Positions 1 to 7,284 of a stretch of 64,000 nt of DNA are shown piece by piece. The position numbers and the translations under genes are program-made. Where the stretch lies: NCBI GenBank assembly GCA_035296325.1, contig DATHBD010000063.1, positions 88,436 through 152,435 on the forward strand, written 5' to 3'. This DNA is from DATHBD01 sp035296325. GTDB lineage: Bacteria; Actinomycetota; Actinomycetes; Mycobacteriales; Micromonosporaceae. The notes beneath the pieces are model-generated. The model made no database searches. It was given only the letters and a program-made list of their open reading frames with translations, and was not told where the DNA came from. How positions within the stretch are numbered: the first letter of the stretch is position 1; the number at the start of each line of letters is the position of its first letter.

Positions 1-204
1 AGCCAGGGCGGCCTGTTGCTGCGCGTGGACCCGACGCAGACGCAGTCGCTGATCAGCGAGCCGCACGTGCGTCGCTTCCAGATGCGTGGCCGGGAGATGG
101 ACGGCTGGCTCCGGTTGGACGCGGAGGTGGTCGCGGCCGACGACGACCTGCGCGGCTGGGTGCGTCATGGTGTCGAGTACGCGAGGTCCCTACCCCCCAG
201 GTAG
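1..204 (+). CDS. TfoX/Sxy-like protein, C-terminal part (cut by window edge)
   Basis: The frame is open from base 1 and ends with TAG at 202-204; the start lies outside the window. The visible 67 residues contain a GGLLLRVDP segment, an MRGREMDGWLRLD segment and a final WVRHGVEYARSLPPR. This pattern is characteristic of the C-terminal half of small TfoX N-terminal-domain proteins of about 110 residues. In Proteobacteria TfoX/Sxy regulates competence; the short actinobacterial relatives have no established role. A small hairpin follows the stop. The family call rests on recognised residues only. Confidence 0.72.
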   Translation, partial: SQGGLLLRVDPTQTQSLISEPHVRRFQMRGREMDGWLRLDAEVVAADDDLRGWVRHGVEYARSLPPR

Positions 205-212
205 CACGCGCT

Positions 213-233
213 GATGGAGACCGCCGCTCCATC
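213..233 (+). terminator. small hairpin after the TfoX-like gene
   Basis: A perfect 7-bp inverted repeat (GATGGAG / CTCCATC) with a 7-nt loop begins 9 nt after the TfoX-like stop codon. There is no T-run, which is usual in high-GC actinobacteria, so the terminator role is tentative. Confidence 0.35.
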
Positions 234-308
234 TACGACCATCCCGCCGCACCCGCGATTCGCCTGGTGCGGGGCGGTACTGACACGGCCGCGCAACGGC
301 CGGGAAAT

Positions 309-337
309 TTGACGGAAACGGGGCCGGGGTCTACTGC
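309..337 (+). promoter_or_regulatory. candidate promoter of the guanidine operon
   Basis: TTGACG at 309-314 is followed after 17 nt by TACTGC at 332-337, a fair -35 and a weak -10. Transcription would begin near 344, just upstream of the riboswitch aptamer, which is what makes the placement plausible. Confidence 0.35.
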
Positions 338-360
338 ATCCGACTCACCGACGGTGGGGC

Positions 361-466
361 GCGTCTAGGGTTCCGCCGAATGGTGCCGTACCGGCACGGT
401 CGGGTCTGGTCCGAGAGACGCAGACGCCGGCAGGCGTTCCACGGCGGGACAAAAGCCCGGGAGACA
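361..466 (+). ncRNA. guanidine-I (ykkC) riboswitch
   Basis: The leader carries the hallmark conserved blocks of the ykkC subtype 1 aptamer in the right order: CTAGGGTTCCGC from 365, TGGTCCGAGAGA from about 407, and ACGGCGGGACAAAAGCCCGG from 441, followed by GAGA. This aptamer binds free guanidinium and switches on guanidine export or breakdown genes. It lies about 50 nt upstream of the ATG of a guanidine-hydrolase-like gene, so ligand, enzyme and transporter agree. I could not identify a clear terminator or Shine-Dalgarno-sequestering stem between 466 and 505, so the expression platform is unresolved. Confidence 0.9.
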
Positions 467-514
467 GCCGACACGTCTGGCTGTTGCCGGCCAGGCTGCC
501 GTTCGGAGGTATCC

Positions 515-1672
515 ATGGGCTTCGCACACCACCACCAGCACGACGAGCAGGACCGACACCGGCACGGACTGCACGGGCACTACGGCACGGAGGCCGCGTA
601 CGCGCTGGCCCGTGAAGCGGAGATGCCGTCGACGAAGTGGGAGGAGGAGATCGCCCGCGGGCTGGAGATGGGCCTGCCGGGTGCCGACTCCATCGTCGAC
701 AAGCGGATCCCCACCTTCTCCCGCGGTGAGCTGCCGCACTTCGCCGGCATCAACACGTTCCTCAAGGCACCCTACGTCGAGGATGTCCGCCGCTGCGGCG
801 AGTACGACGTGGCGGTCCTCGGTGCGCCGTTCGACGGCGGCACCACCTACCGCCCGGGTACCCGGTTCGGCCCGCAGGGCATCCGCAAGATCTCGGCGCT
901 CTACGGCCCGTACAGCTTCGAGCTCGGGGTGGATCTGCGCGAATCGATCACCATCGCCGACCTCGGGGACATCTTCACCATCCCGGCGAACATCGAGAAG
1001 ACGTTCGACCAGATCTCCAAGGCGGTCGGGCACGTCTACGCCAGCGGCGCGTTCCCGGTGGTGCTGGGCGGGGACCACTCGATCGGCTACCCCACCGTGC
1101 GCGGCGTCGCCGAGCACCTGGACGGCAACCTGGGGATCATCCACTTCGACCGGCACGTCGACACCCAGGAGACCGACCTCGACGAGCGGATGCACACGAC
1201 GCCGTGGTTCCACGCCACCGACATCCCCAACGTGCCGCCGAAGAACCTGGTGCAGATCGGCATCGGCGGGTGGCAGGCCCCCCGCCCCGGCGTGAAGGTC
1301 GGCCGGGAGCGCGGCACCACCATCATGACGGTCACCGACTGCGTCGAGATGGGCATCGAGGCGGCCGCGGAGCGCGCCCTGGAGGTCGCCTGGGACGGGG
1401 CCGAGGCGGTCTGGCTCTCCTTCGACGTGGACTGCCTCGACGCCGCCTTCGTCCCGGGTACCGGCTGGCCCGAGCCGGGCGGGTTCCTCCCCCGGGAGGT
1501 GCTCAAGTTCATCCAGCTCATCGGGGAGCGGCCACTCGCCGGCATCGAGGTCGTTGAGTGCTCCCCCCCGTACGACAACGCGGAGATCACCGCGTTGATC
1601 TCCACCCGGGTCATCTGCGACACCCTCGGCTCGCTGGTCCGCGCCGGTCACCTCCCCCGAAACCGCGGCTGA
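515..1672 (+). CDS. gdmH: ureohydrolase-family guanidine hydrolase (guanidinase)
   Basis: This 385-residue protein belongs to the arginase/agmatinase family and probably hydrolyses guanidine to urea and ammonia with two metal ions (Ni2+ in the cyanobacterial enzyme). Metal-ligand motifs are visible: GGDHS (His188), FDRHVDTQ (Asp212, His214, Asp216) and SFDVDCLD (Asp304, Asp306). The stretches INTFLKAP, TYRPGTRFGPQGIRKISALY and FVPGTGWPEPGG resemble Synechocystis Sll1077 (GdmH) as I remember it, rather than ordinary agmatinases. The start is ATG 515, with GGAGGT at 505-510. The first 22 residues hold 8 histidines, an unusual extension that may bind nickel. It is the first gene of a riboswitch-controlled operon with an ABC importer; no hypA or hypB gene is nearby. 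Agmatinase or guanidinobutyrase is the alternative, but the riboswitch argues for guanidine. Confidence 0.87.
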   Translation: MGFAHHHQHDEQDRHRHGLHGHYGTEAAYALAREAEMPSTKWEEEIARGLEMGLPGADSIVDKRIPTFSRGELPHFAGINTFLKAPYVEDVRRCGEYDVAVLGAPFDGGTTYRPGTRFGPQGIRKISALYGPYSFELGVDLRESITIADLGDIFTIPANIEKTFDQISKAVGHVYASGAFPVVLGGDHSIGYPTVRGVAEHLDGNLGIIHFDRHVDTQETDLDERMHTTPWFHATDIPNVPPKNLVQIGIGGWQAPRPGVKVGRERGTTIMTVTDCVEMGIEAAAERALEVAWDGAEAVWLSFDVDCLDAAFVPGTGWPEPGGFLPREVLKFIQLIGERPLAGIEVVECSPPYDNAEITALISTRVICDTLGSLVRAGHLPRNRG

Positions 1673-1702
1673 CCAGCCGTACCCCCAGAAGGAGCCCGAG
1701 AC

Positions 1703-2722
1703 ATGCGCCATCTCCCCAGTACCCGGTTGTTCGCGGCCGTGAGTGCCGCACTGCTCCTGGCCGCCACCGCGGCGTGCGGCGGCGACGCCGCCGAGTCGAC
1801 CAGCGGATCCGGCACGGCGGCCACCAAGGTCCGGCTCGGCTTCAGCGCCTGGCCGGGCTGGTTCCCGTGGCAGGTGGCCCAGGAGCAGGGCCTGTTCGCC
1901 AAGAACAACGTCGAGGTCGACCTCAAGTACTTCGACAGCTACACCGACAGCCTCAACGCGCTGACCACCGACAACCTGGACGCGAACAGCCAGACCCTCA
2001 ACGACACGCTGTCGTCGGTCAGTGGCGGCGCGAAGCAGACCATCGTCCTGATCAACGACAACTCCACCGGCAACGACCAGATCATCGCCAAGGCGGGCAT
2101 CAACAGCGTGGCCGACCTCAAAGGCAGGAAGGTCGCCGCCGAGCAGGGCACCGTCGACCATTACCTGTTGCTGCTGGCCCTGAAGAAGGCCGGGCTCACC
2201 GAATCCGACGTGGAGTTCACCGCACTGACCACCGACGCCGCCGCGGCCGCCTTCGTGGCCGGCAAGGTGGACGCGGTCGGCGTCTTCGCCCCGTTCACGA
2301 CGACCGCGCTGGAACTGGCCGGCAGCAAGGCCATCGCGACGTCGAAGGATTTCCCGGGTGCCATTCCGGACACCCTGAGCTTCGACAGCGAGTTCGTCGC
2401 CAAGCACCCCGAGCAGGTGCAGGCGGTCGTGCAGACGTGGTTCGACACGGTGGCCTGGATCAAGGCGAACACCGACGCGGCGATCGACATCATGGCCAAG
2501 CGCGGCGGCGTGAGCGCGGCGGACTACAAGTCCTACGACGCCGGCACCACGATCTTCACCAAGGAGCAGAACCTCGCCGCGTTCGCGTCCGGCAGCACCG
2601 ACGCGAACCTCGACTACCAGGCCAACTCGATCGCCGAGTTCCTGGTCTCCAGCAAGTTGGTGGACAGCAAGCCTTCGCTGGACGGCCTGCTGGAGCCGAA
2701 GTTCGTCAAGGCGGTGAAGTGA
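1703..2722 (+). CDS. ABC transporter substrate-binding lipoprotein (SsuA/NMT1 type), probable guanidine importer
   Basis: This is a 339-residue extracytoplasmic binding protein. It has a lipoprotein signal: hydrophobic residues 9-22, then a TAAC lipobox with the cysteine to be lipidated at about residue 25, and a Gly/Ser/Thr linker. The mature part begins KVRLGFSAWPGWFPW and continues with alternating alpha/beta segments typical of the nitrate/taurine/thiamine-precursor binding family. AAGGAG lies upstream of ATG 1703. It sits 30 nt after the guanidinase and is translationally coupled to the permease by a GTGA overlap. Order and family match the sll1080-sll1082 transporter genes near Synechocystis gdmH, so guanidine or a guanidino compound is the inferred ligand. 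Confidence 0.85.
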   Translation: MRHLPSTRLFAAVSAALLLAATAACGGDAAESTSGSGTAATKVRLGFSAWPGWFPWQVAQEQGLFAKNNVEVDLKYFDSYTDSLNALTTDNLDANSQTLNDTLSSVSGGAKQTIVLINDNSTGNDQIIAKAGINSVADLKGRKVAAEQGTVDHYLLLLALKKAGLTESDVEFTALTTDAAAAAFVAGKVDAVGVFAPFTTTALELAGSKAIATSKDFPGAIPDTLSFDSEFVAKHPEQVQAVVQTWFDTVAWIKANTDAAIDIMAKRGGVSAADYKSYDAGTTIFTKEQNLAAFASGSTDANLDYQANSIAEFLVSSKLVDSKPSLDGLLEPKFVKAVK

Positions 2723-3585
2723 CCGCCGCGACCACGGTGAGCACGACCGGCAGCGGGCGCGAGTCCTGGGCCGGCCTTCCTCGACGCCGCCCGTTGCGCC
2801 GGGTGCCCGCGGTGCTCGCCATGCGTACCCCGATCTCGGCGCGGGCCCGACTGGTCCTCACCATCGCGTCGGTCGCCGTGCCGGTCCTCGCCTGGGTGGC
2901 GTTGAGCGCGACCGGCCTGGTGGACCCGCGGTTCCTGCCGCCGCCGGCGAAGGTCTGGGCCGCGGGCAGCGAGATGGCCGCATCCGGACAGTTGTTCACC
3001 GACGCCTGGGCCAGCCTGTACCGGGTCCTGCTGGGCTTCGGCCTCGCCGTGGCGGTCTCGGTCCCGCTGGGCATCATGATGGGCAGCTTCAGCGCCGTAC
3101 AGGCCGGCCTGGAGCCGGTCGTGGGGCTGCTGCGATACCTCCCGGCGACCGCGTTCATCCCGCTGCTGATCATTTGGCTCGGGCTCGGCGAGCCGCCGAA
3201 GATCGTGCTCCTGTTCATCGGCACGGTCTTCTTCAACACACTGATGACGGCGGACGTGGTACGGCGGGTGCCGATCGCGCTCATCGACGTCTCGTACACG
3301 CTCGGCGCCCGGCGCGGAGAGGTGCTGCGCAAGGTCATCGTGCCGCACTCGCTGCCCGGAATGATCGATGCGGTGCGGGTCAACGCCGCGGCGGCATGGA
3401 ACTTCGTCGTCGTCGCGGAGTTGCTGGCACCGGAGTCCGGACTGGGCTACCGCATCGCGCGCGCCCAGCGGTTCACCCAGACCGACAAGATCTTCGCGGT
3501 ACTGGTGGTGATCGGCCTGATCGGGCTGACCATCGACATCGCCCTGCGGATGACGCGGGACCGGGTCGGCAGGTGGGTCGGATGA
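2719..3585 (+). CDS. ABC transporter permease (SsuC/TauC type)
   Basis: This is a 288-residue inner-membrane permease of the binding-protein-dependent family. After a basic N-terminus of about 40 residues it has about six hydrophobic helices (for example LVLTIASVAVPVLAWVAL and VVGLLRYLPATAFIPLLIIW). The EAA-type coupling loop, around YTLGARRGEVLRKVIVPHSLPG, contacts the ATPase. It starts at GTG 2719 inside the stop of the binding-protein gene (GTGA) and ends inside the start of the ATPase gene (ATGA), so the three are cotranslated. The inferred substrate is guanidinium, from the riboswitch and the hydrolase upstream. Confidence 0.88.
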   Translation: MTAATTVSTTGSGRESWAGLPRRRPLRRVPAVLAMRTPISARARLVLTIASVAVPVLAWVALSATGLVDPRFLPPPAKVWAAGSEMAASGQLFTDAWASLYRVLLGFGLAVAVSVPLGIMMGSFSAVQAGLEPVVGLLRYLPATAFIPLLIIWLGLGEPPKIVLLFIGTVFFNTLMTADVVRRVPIALIDVSYTLGARRGEVLRKVIVPHSLPGMIDAVRVNAAAAWNFVVVAELLAPESGLGYRIARAQRFTQTDKIFAVLVVIGLIGLTIDIALRMTRDRVGRWVG

Positions 3586-4391
3586 GCCGGCCCGCACGCG
3601 TCAGTTACGGCACGGTCGGCGTGCTGGAACTCGACGGAATCGGCAAGGACTTCACCCGCCGTGGCGGGGTGGTGCAAGCGCTCGACGGGATCAACCTGCG
3701 GGTGGGACGGGGTGCGTTCGTCTGTGTGGTCGGGGCGAGTGGCTCCGGAAAGTCCACGCTGCTTTCGCTGATCGCCGGTCTGGCCACCCCGTCGCGCGGC
3801 AAGATCACGTTGGATGGACGCGCCGTCGACGGCCCCGGCCCGGATCGAGGTCTGGTGTTCCAGACCGGCGCCGTGTACCCGTGGCGCACCGTCGAGCGCA
3901 ACGTGGCGTTCGGGCTGGAACTGCTGCGGGTCAGCGCGGAGGAGCGGGCCCGGCGGGTGGCCTGGTACCTGGAGGAGACCGGGCTGACCGGGCTTCGGCA
4001 CGCCCTGCCCCGGCAGCTCTCCGGCGGCCAGCGGCAGCGGGTCGCGATCGCCCGCGCGCTCGCCTGCGAGCCGGCGCTGCTCCTGCTCGACGAGCCGTTC
4101 GGGGCGCTGGACATCCAGACCAAGGAGGACATGCAGGTCTTCGTCCGCAAGATCTGGCAGGACACCGGCACCACCGTCCTCATGGTCACCCATGACGTCG
4201 AGGAAGCGGTTTTTCTCGGGCAGCGCGTGGTGGTGCTGGCCAGCGACCCGGGGCGGGTGGCCGCCGACATCACCGTGGACCTGCCCGAGGACCGGGACCT
4301 CACCGTCAAGCGGAGTTCGGAGTTCCTGGCGCTGCGGGCGCGCATCGAGGATCAGGTCCGCATGTACCACCGCCGCCACACCGGGAGCTGA
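3582..4391 (+). CDS. ABC transporter ATP-binding protein (SsuB/TauB type)
   Basis: This 269-residue nucleotide-binding subunit powers the importer. The motifs are complete: Walker A GASGSGKST, Q-loop VFQTG, signature LSGGQRQRVAIARAL, Walker B LLLLDEPFGALD and switch histidine THDVEEA. The start is ATG 3582, overlapping the permease stop by 4 nt. It is the last gene of the guanidine operon; a strong hairpin follows 9 nt after the stop. Nothing is missing from the family pattern, and length is normal. Confidence 0.9.
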   Translation: MSRPARVSYGTVGVLELDGIGKDFTRRGGVVQALDGINLRVGRGAFVCVVGASGSGKSTLLSLIAGLATPSRGKITLDGRAVDGPGPDRGLVFQTGAVYPWRTVERNVAFGLELLRVSAEERARRVAWYLEETGLTGLRHALPRQLSGGQRQRVAIARALACEPALLLLDEPFGALDIQTKEDMQVFVRKIWQDTGTTVLMVTHDVEEAVFLGQRVVVLASDPGRVAADITVDLPEDRDLTVKRSSEFLALRARIEDQVRMYHRRHTGS

Positions 4392-4400
4392 CGCGCGACA

Positions 4401-4434
4401 GTGGCGTGCCGCCGTCACCCTGACGGCACGCCAC
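4401..4434 (+). terminator. hairpin terminator of the guanidine operon
   Basis: A perfect 11-bp inverted repeat (GTGGCGTGCCG / CGGCACGCCAC) with a further internal CCGTCA/TGACGG pairing lies 10 nt after the ATPase stop. It separates the plus-strand operon from the convergent toxin gene and may serve both directions. Confidence 0.6.
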
Positions 4435-4452
4435 CGCGCACACCCCGCACTG

Positions 4453-4788
4453 TTACAGGGGCTCGATCGCGGACCGCAACGCAGCGATGACCTTGGTCAT
4501 GGTCGGTTGGGTCACGGTGCCGTGGCACCCGGCGACATCGAAACGGGTGACGGCGGCATAGTTGACCCGCCAGCACAGCACCCACCGGCCAGACAGTGGA
4601 TCGGCGTCAGTGAGCTGGACCGCCAGGAGCCCCCGTAGATCCTCCGGCGGCTCCTGCTCGGTGACCTCGGCAACGATGACCGTCCCGGCGGCATTGAGCG
4701 AGTCGATCGACACCACCAGGAACTCGGACCGTCGTAGCGAGCCCTGGTAGGTGTAGACCCCGCCCCGGATCGGACTGGCGTCGGTCAC
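4453..4788 (-). CDS. MazF/PemK-like toxin (putative endoribonuclease)
   Basis: This is a 111-residue protein of normal MazF length. The N-terminal IRGGVYTY strand, then EFLVVSID and TVIVAEVTEQ, resemble the start of the MazF/PemK barrel. The family includes mRNA-cleaving toxins. I chose GTG 4788 because it overlaps the stop of the upstream antitoxin gene (GTGA), the usual arrangement for this operon type. The C-terminal half (WVLCWRVNYAAVTRF) is divergent, so activity is uncertain. It is convergent with the guanidine operon. An unrelated small barrel protein is possible. Confidence 0.6.
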   Translation of the reverse strand: MTDASPIRGGVYTYQGSLRRSEFLVVSIDSLNAAGTVIVAEVTEQEPPEDLRGLLAVQLTDADPLSGRWVLCWRVNYAAVTRFDVAGCHGTVTQPTMTKVIAALRSAIEPL

Positions 4789-4997
4789 GCCCTGCCAGCC
4801 AGGCGCTCGGCCTCCCACGCCGCATCGTCGTCGGCGGCGTGCGTCCGGTCCAGTGCGGCCGCGGCGGCGGCCGCGTCGCCCATGATCTTCTCACGGATCA
4901 GGTTCGCCACCCACTTGCTGACCTTGCCGTCACCACCGGCGGCGTGCTTGACCGCGGCGGCGACCGGATCGTCCAGAGAGACCGAGATACGAGTCAT
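4785..4997 (-). CDS. ribbon-helix-helix antitoxin
   Basis: This is a 70-residue protein. Its first 37 residues (MTRISVSLDDPVAAAV..., then VSKWVANLIREK) have the beta-strand plus two-helix pattern of CopG/MetJ-type DNA-binding antitoxins. The remaining acidic, alanine-rich tail is a plausible toxin-binding segment. The gene is first in a two-gene operon and overlaps the toxin start by 4 nt. Two short palindromic repeats lie 34-55 nt upstream of its start and probably serve for autoregulation. Family assignment comes from the residue pattern; specificity is unknown. Confidence 0.65.
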   Translation of the reverse strand: MTRISVSLDDPVAAAVKHAAGGDGKVSKWVANLIREKIMGDAAAAAAALDRTHAADDDAAWEAERLAGRA

Positions 4998-5030
4998 GCG
5001 GGCAGTCTACGGGGAAACTGCTGCAGGACG

Positions 5031-5052
5031 GTGCTGCACTCCCGTGCTGCAC
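5031..5052 (-). promoter_or_regulatory. paired palindromic repeats, probable antitoxin operator
   Basis: GTGCTGCAC occurs twice, at 5031-5039 and 5044-5052, 13 nt apart. Each copy is itself a palindrome around a central base. They lie in the 77-nt gap between hisS and the antitoxin start, where an RHH autorepressor would bind. A degenerate third half (GTGCAAC) follows at about 5057. Confidence 0.45.
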
Positions 5053-5074
5053 CACCGTGCAACCAGGCTGCGTA

Positions 5075-6406
5075 TCACTGCCTCACGGTGGCGGCCCGGA
5101 GGTCGGCCGGCGGAGGCTGCCAGGACCCCGGCTCGGCGGCCACCTGCCCACCTGAGCGGATGTCCTTGACCTCGTGACCGTCCGCGCCGGGAAACCAGAC
5201 GAACGGAATCCCCCGGCGCTCGGCGAACCGGATCTGCTTGCCGTACTTCGCCGCAGACGGCGACACCTCCGTGGCGATGCCCCGTCGCCGCAGCGCCGCG
5301 GCGACCCGGTCCGCCGCCGGCCGGTCCTCCTCGGCGGCGAGCGCCACCAGGACACAGGTGGGCACCTGCCGGCTCGCGGACAGCACACCGGCGCCGAAGA
5401 GCAGGCCGAGGATGCGCGACACGCCGACCGACAGCCCGACCCCGGGGAAGCGGTCGGCGCCGGACGTGGCCAGATTGTCGTACCGCCCACCGGCGCAGAC
5501 CGATCCGAAGCGCTCGTAGCCCTGCAGCTTGGCCTCGTACACCGTGCCGGTGTAGTAGTCGAGCCCACGCATGATCCGCATGTCGGCCACCACCAGGCCG
5601 GGCGCGTGCTCGCGGGCCACCTCCACGACCCGGAGCAGCTCCGCAATGCCTTCGTCGATCAGCGGGTGGTCCACCCCGAGGGCGCCGATCGCGTCGGCGA
5701 AGGAGGCGTCAGGGGCGGATATCTCGGCGAACGCCAGAGCGGCCTTGGCCTGCTCGGCGCTGGCCCCGGCCTGCGACAGCAGACCGGTGACGCCGTCGGG
5801 GCCGATCTTGTCCAGCTTGTCGAGCGCCTGCATCGCCGGGGTGGGGTCGGGAAAGCCGAGGCCCAGCAGGTAGCCCTCGCATACCTTCCGGTTGTTCACC
5901 TGGAAGCGGATCGGCGGGATGGGCAGCCCGGCCAGGGCGTCGCCGACCACCAGCGGCAGCTCGGCCTCGTAGTGCCCGGGCAGGGTGTCCCGGTCCACGA
6001 TGTCGATGTCAGCCTGCAGGAACTCGCGGTACCGGCCCTCCTGCGGCCGCTCCCCACGCCACACCTTCTGCATCTGGTACCGGCGGAACGGAAAGTGCAG
6101 CCGGCCGGCGTTCTCCAGCACGTACCGGGCGAACGGCACGGTCAGGTCGAAGTGCAGCCCGAGCGACTCGTCCGAGGTGTCGGTGCCGCCGTCGGCCTGC
6201 AGCCGGCGCAGCACGTACACCTCCTTTGAGGTCTCGCCCTTGCGCAGCAACTGCTCCAGCGGCTCCACCGCGCGGGTCTCCAGCGGCGCGAACCCGTACA
6301 GCTCGAAGCTGCTCCGCAGCCGGTCGAGGAGCTGCTGCTCGACCATCCGCTGCGCCGGCAGCCATTCCGGGAAGCCCGAGATCGGGGTCGGTCGGGTCAT
6401 CGTCAC
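5075..6406 (-). CDS. hisS: histidyl-tRNA synthetase
   Basis: This class II synthetase of 443 residues charges tRNA-His with histidine in the cytoplasm. Visible elements are the LGLHFDLTVPFARY segment (about 82-95), class II motif 2 (FRRYQMQKVWRGERPQEGRYREF, about 107-129), the histidine-binding GLDYYTGTVYE block, GGRYDNL, and a C-terminal anticodon-binding domain. The start is GTG 6406, overlapping the stop of the upstream hydrolase gene (GTGA); an in-frame ATG lies two codons later. It forms an operon with that hydrolase. Length is normal. Confidence 0.96.
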   Translation of the reverse strand: MTMTRPTPISGFPEWLPAQRMVEQQLLDRLRSSFELYGFAPLETRAVEPLEQLLRKGETSKEVYVLRRLQADGGTDTSDESLGLHFDLTVPFARYVLENAGRLHFPFRRYQMQKVWRGERPQEGRYREFLQADIDIVDRDTLPGHYEAELPLVVGDALAGLPIPPIRFQVNNRKVCEGYLLGLGFPDPTPAMQALDKLDKIGPDGVTGLLSQAGASAEQAKAALAFAEISAPDASFADAIGALGVDHPLIDEGIAELLRVVEVAREHAPGLVVADMRIMRGLDYYTGTVYEAKLQGYERFGSVCAGGRYDNLATSGADRFPGVGLSVGVSRILGLLFGAGVLSASRQVPTCVLVALAAEEDRPAADRVAAALRRRGIATEVSPSAAKYGKQIRFAERRGIPFVWFPGADGHEVKDIRSGGQVAAEPGSWQPPPADLRAATVRQ

Positions 6407-7101
6407 CAGCCTCGTCGTGGGTGGGCCGGGCCGGCGAGCAGCTCCAGCAGGTACGGGTTCGTGGTGCGTTCCCGGCCGATCGTCGTGGAGGGCCCGTGCC
6501 CGGGCAACACGATTGTGGCGTCGTCCAGCGGAAGGATCTTGTCGCGGAGACTGGCCACCATTGCGCCGGCGTCCCCTCCGGGCAGGTCGGTACGCCCAAT
6601 CGAGCCGGCGAAGAGCACGTCGCCGCTGAAACAGACCGGCCCGTCGGCCTCCGGCGCCTCGCCGCGCAGCAGCACCGAGCCCCGGGTGTGCCCGGGAGCG
6701 TGGTCGACGGTCAGGTGCAGGCCGGCGATGCTCAGGTCGACGCCGTCACCCAGCAGCAGCACGTCGTCCGGCTCGGTCCACTCCAGCCGGCCGCCGAACA
6801 GGGCGGTGAGGTCGGCGGAGAGGCCCTTGGTCGGGTCGGCGAGCAGCGCGCGGTCGTCCGGGTGGATGTACGCGGGGATGCCGCGCGCCCCGCACACCGG
6901 CGTGACCGAGAAGGTGTGGTCGAGGTGCCCGTGGGTCAGGATCACCGCGGCCGGGTGGAGCCGATGCTCGGCGAGCACCTCGTCGAGCTGCCCGGTGACC
7001 CCCATCCCGGGGTCGATGACCACACACTGCTCGCCGGGCGCGGGTGCCACGACGTAGCAGTTGGTCCCGAAGGCGTCGGCGGGAAAGCCGGCGATGAGCA
7101 A
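6403..7101 (-). CDS. metallo-beta-lactamase fold hydrolase (glyoxalase II-like)
   Basis: This is a 232-residue MBL-fold enzyme. The zinc motif THGHLDHTFS is followed by HAPGHTRGSVLL, the CFSGDVLFAGSIGRTD segment carrying the bridging Asp, and a final VLPGHGPSTTIGRE. The pattern is that of hydroxyacylglutathione-hydrolase-like proteins, which commonly sit beside hisS and relA in actinobacteria. I chose TTG 7101 because AAGGGG lies 9 nt upstream and no better in-frame start precedes the conserved region. The exact thioester or peroxy substrate is not visible. Confidence 0.85.
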   Translation of the reverse strand: MLIAGFPADAFGTNCYVVAPAPGEQCVVIDPGMGVTGQLDEVLAEHRLHPAAVILTHGHLDHTFSVTPVCGARGIPAYIHPDDRALLADPTKGLSADLTALFGGRLEWTEPDDVLLLGDGVDLSIAGLHLTVDHAPGHTRGSVLLRGEAPEADGPVCFSGDVLFAGSIGRTDLPGGDAGAMVASLRDKILPLDDATIVLPGHGPSTTIGRERTTNPYLLELLAGPAHPRRGW

Positions 7102-7284
7102 GGTCCAACCCCTTGAGGAAGCGTCGATTACTGCCGCGAGCCTATCCGTTGACGGTTTGGTGCCGAGCCGGCGCTCCGTAACGGACAACCAGTGCGTACA
7201 CTCTGGCGGGCATGTGACGAAGCACGCAGCAGTCCCCGGCCGTACCGCCAGTCCGACGGCCCCGCAACTCGGAGGGAAGCACCG

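Noticed and set aside
365..2407. A 680-codon reverse-strand open frame across the guanidinase and binding-protein genes
   Set aside because: Its residues are the Arg/Gly/Val/Asp-rich pattern of an antisense shadow in high-GC DNA; the forward genes have motifs, a riboswitch and ribosome-binding sites.
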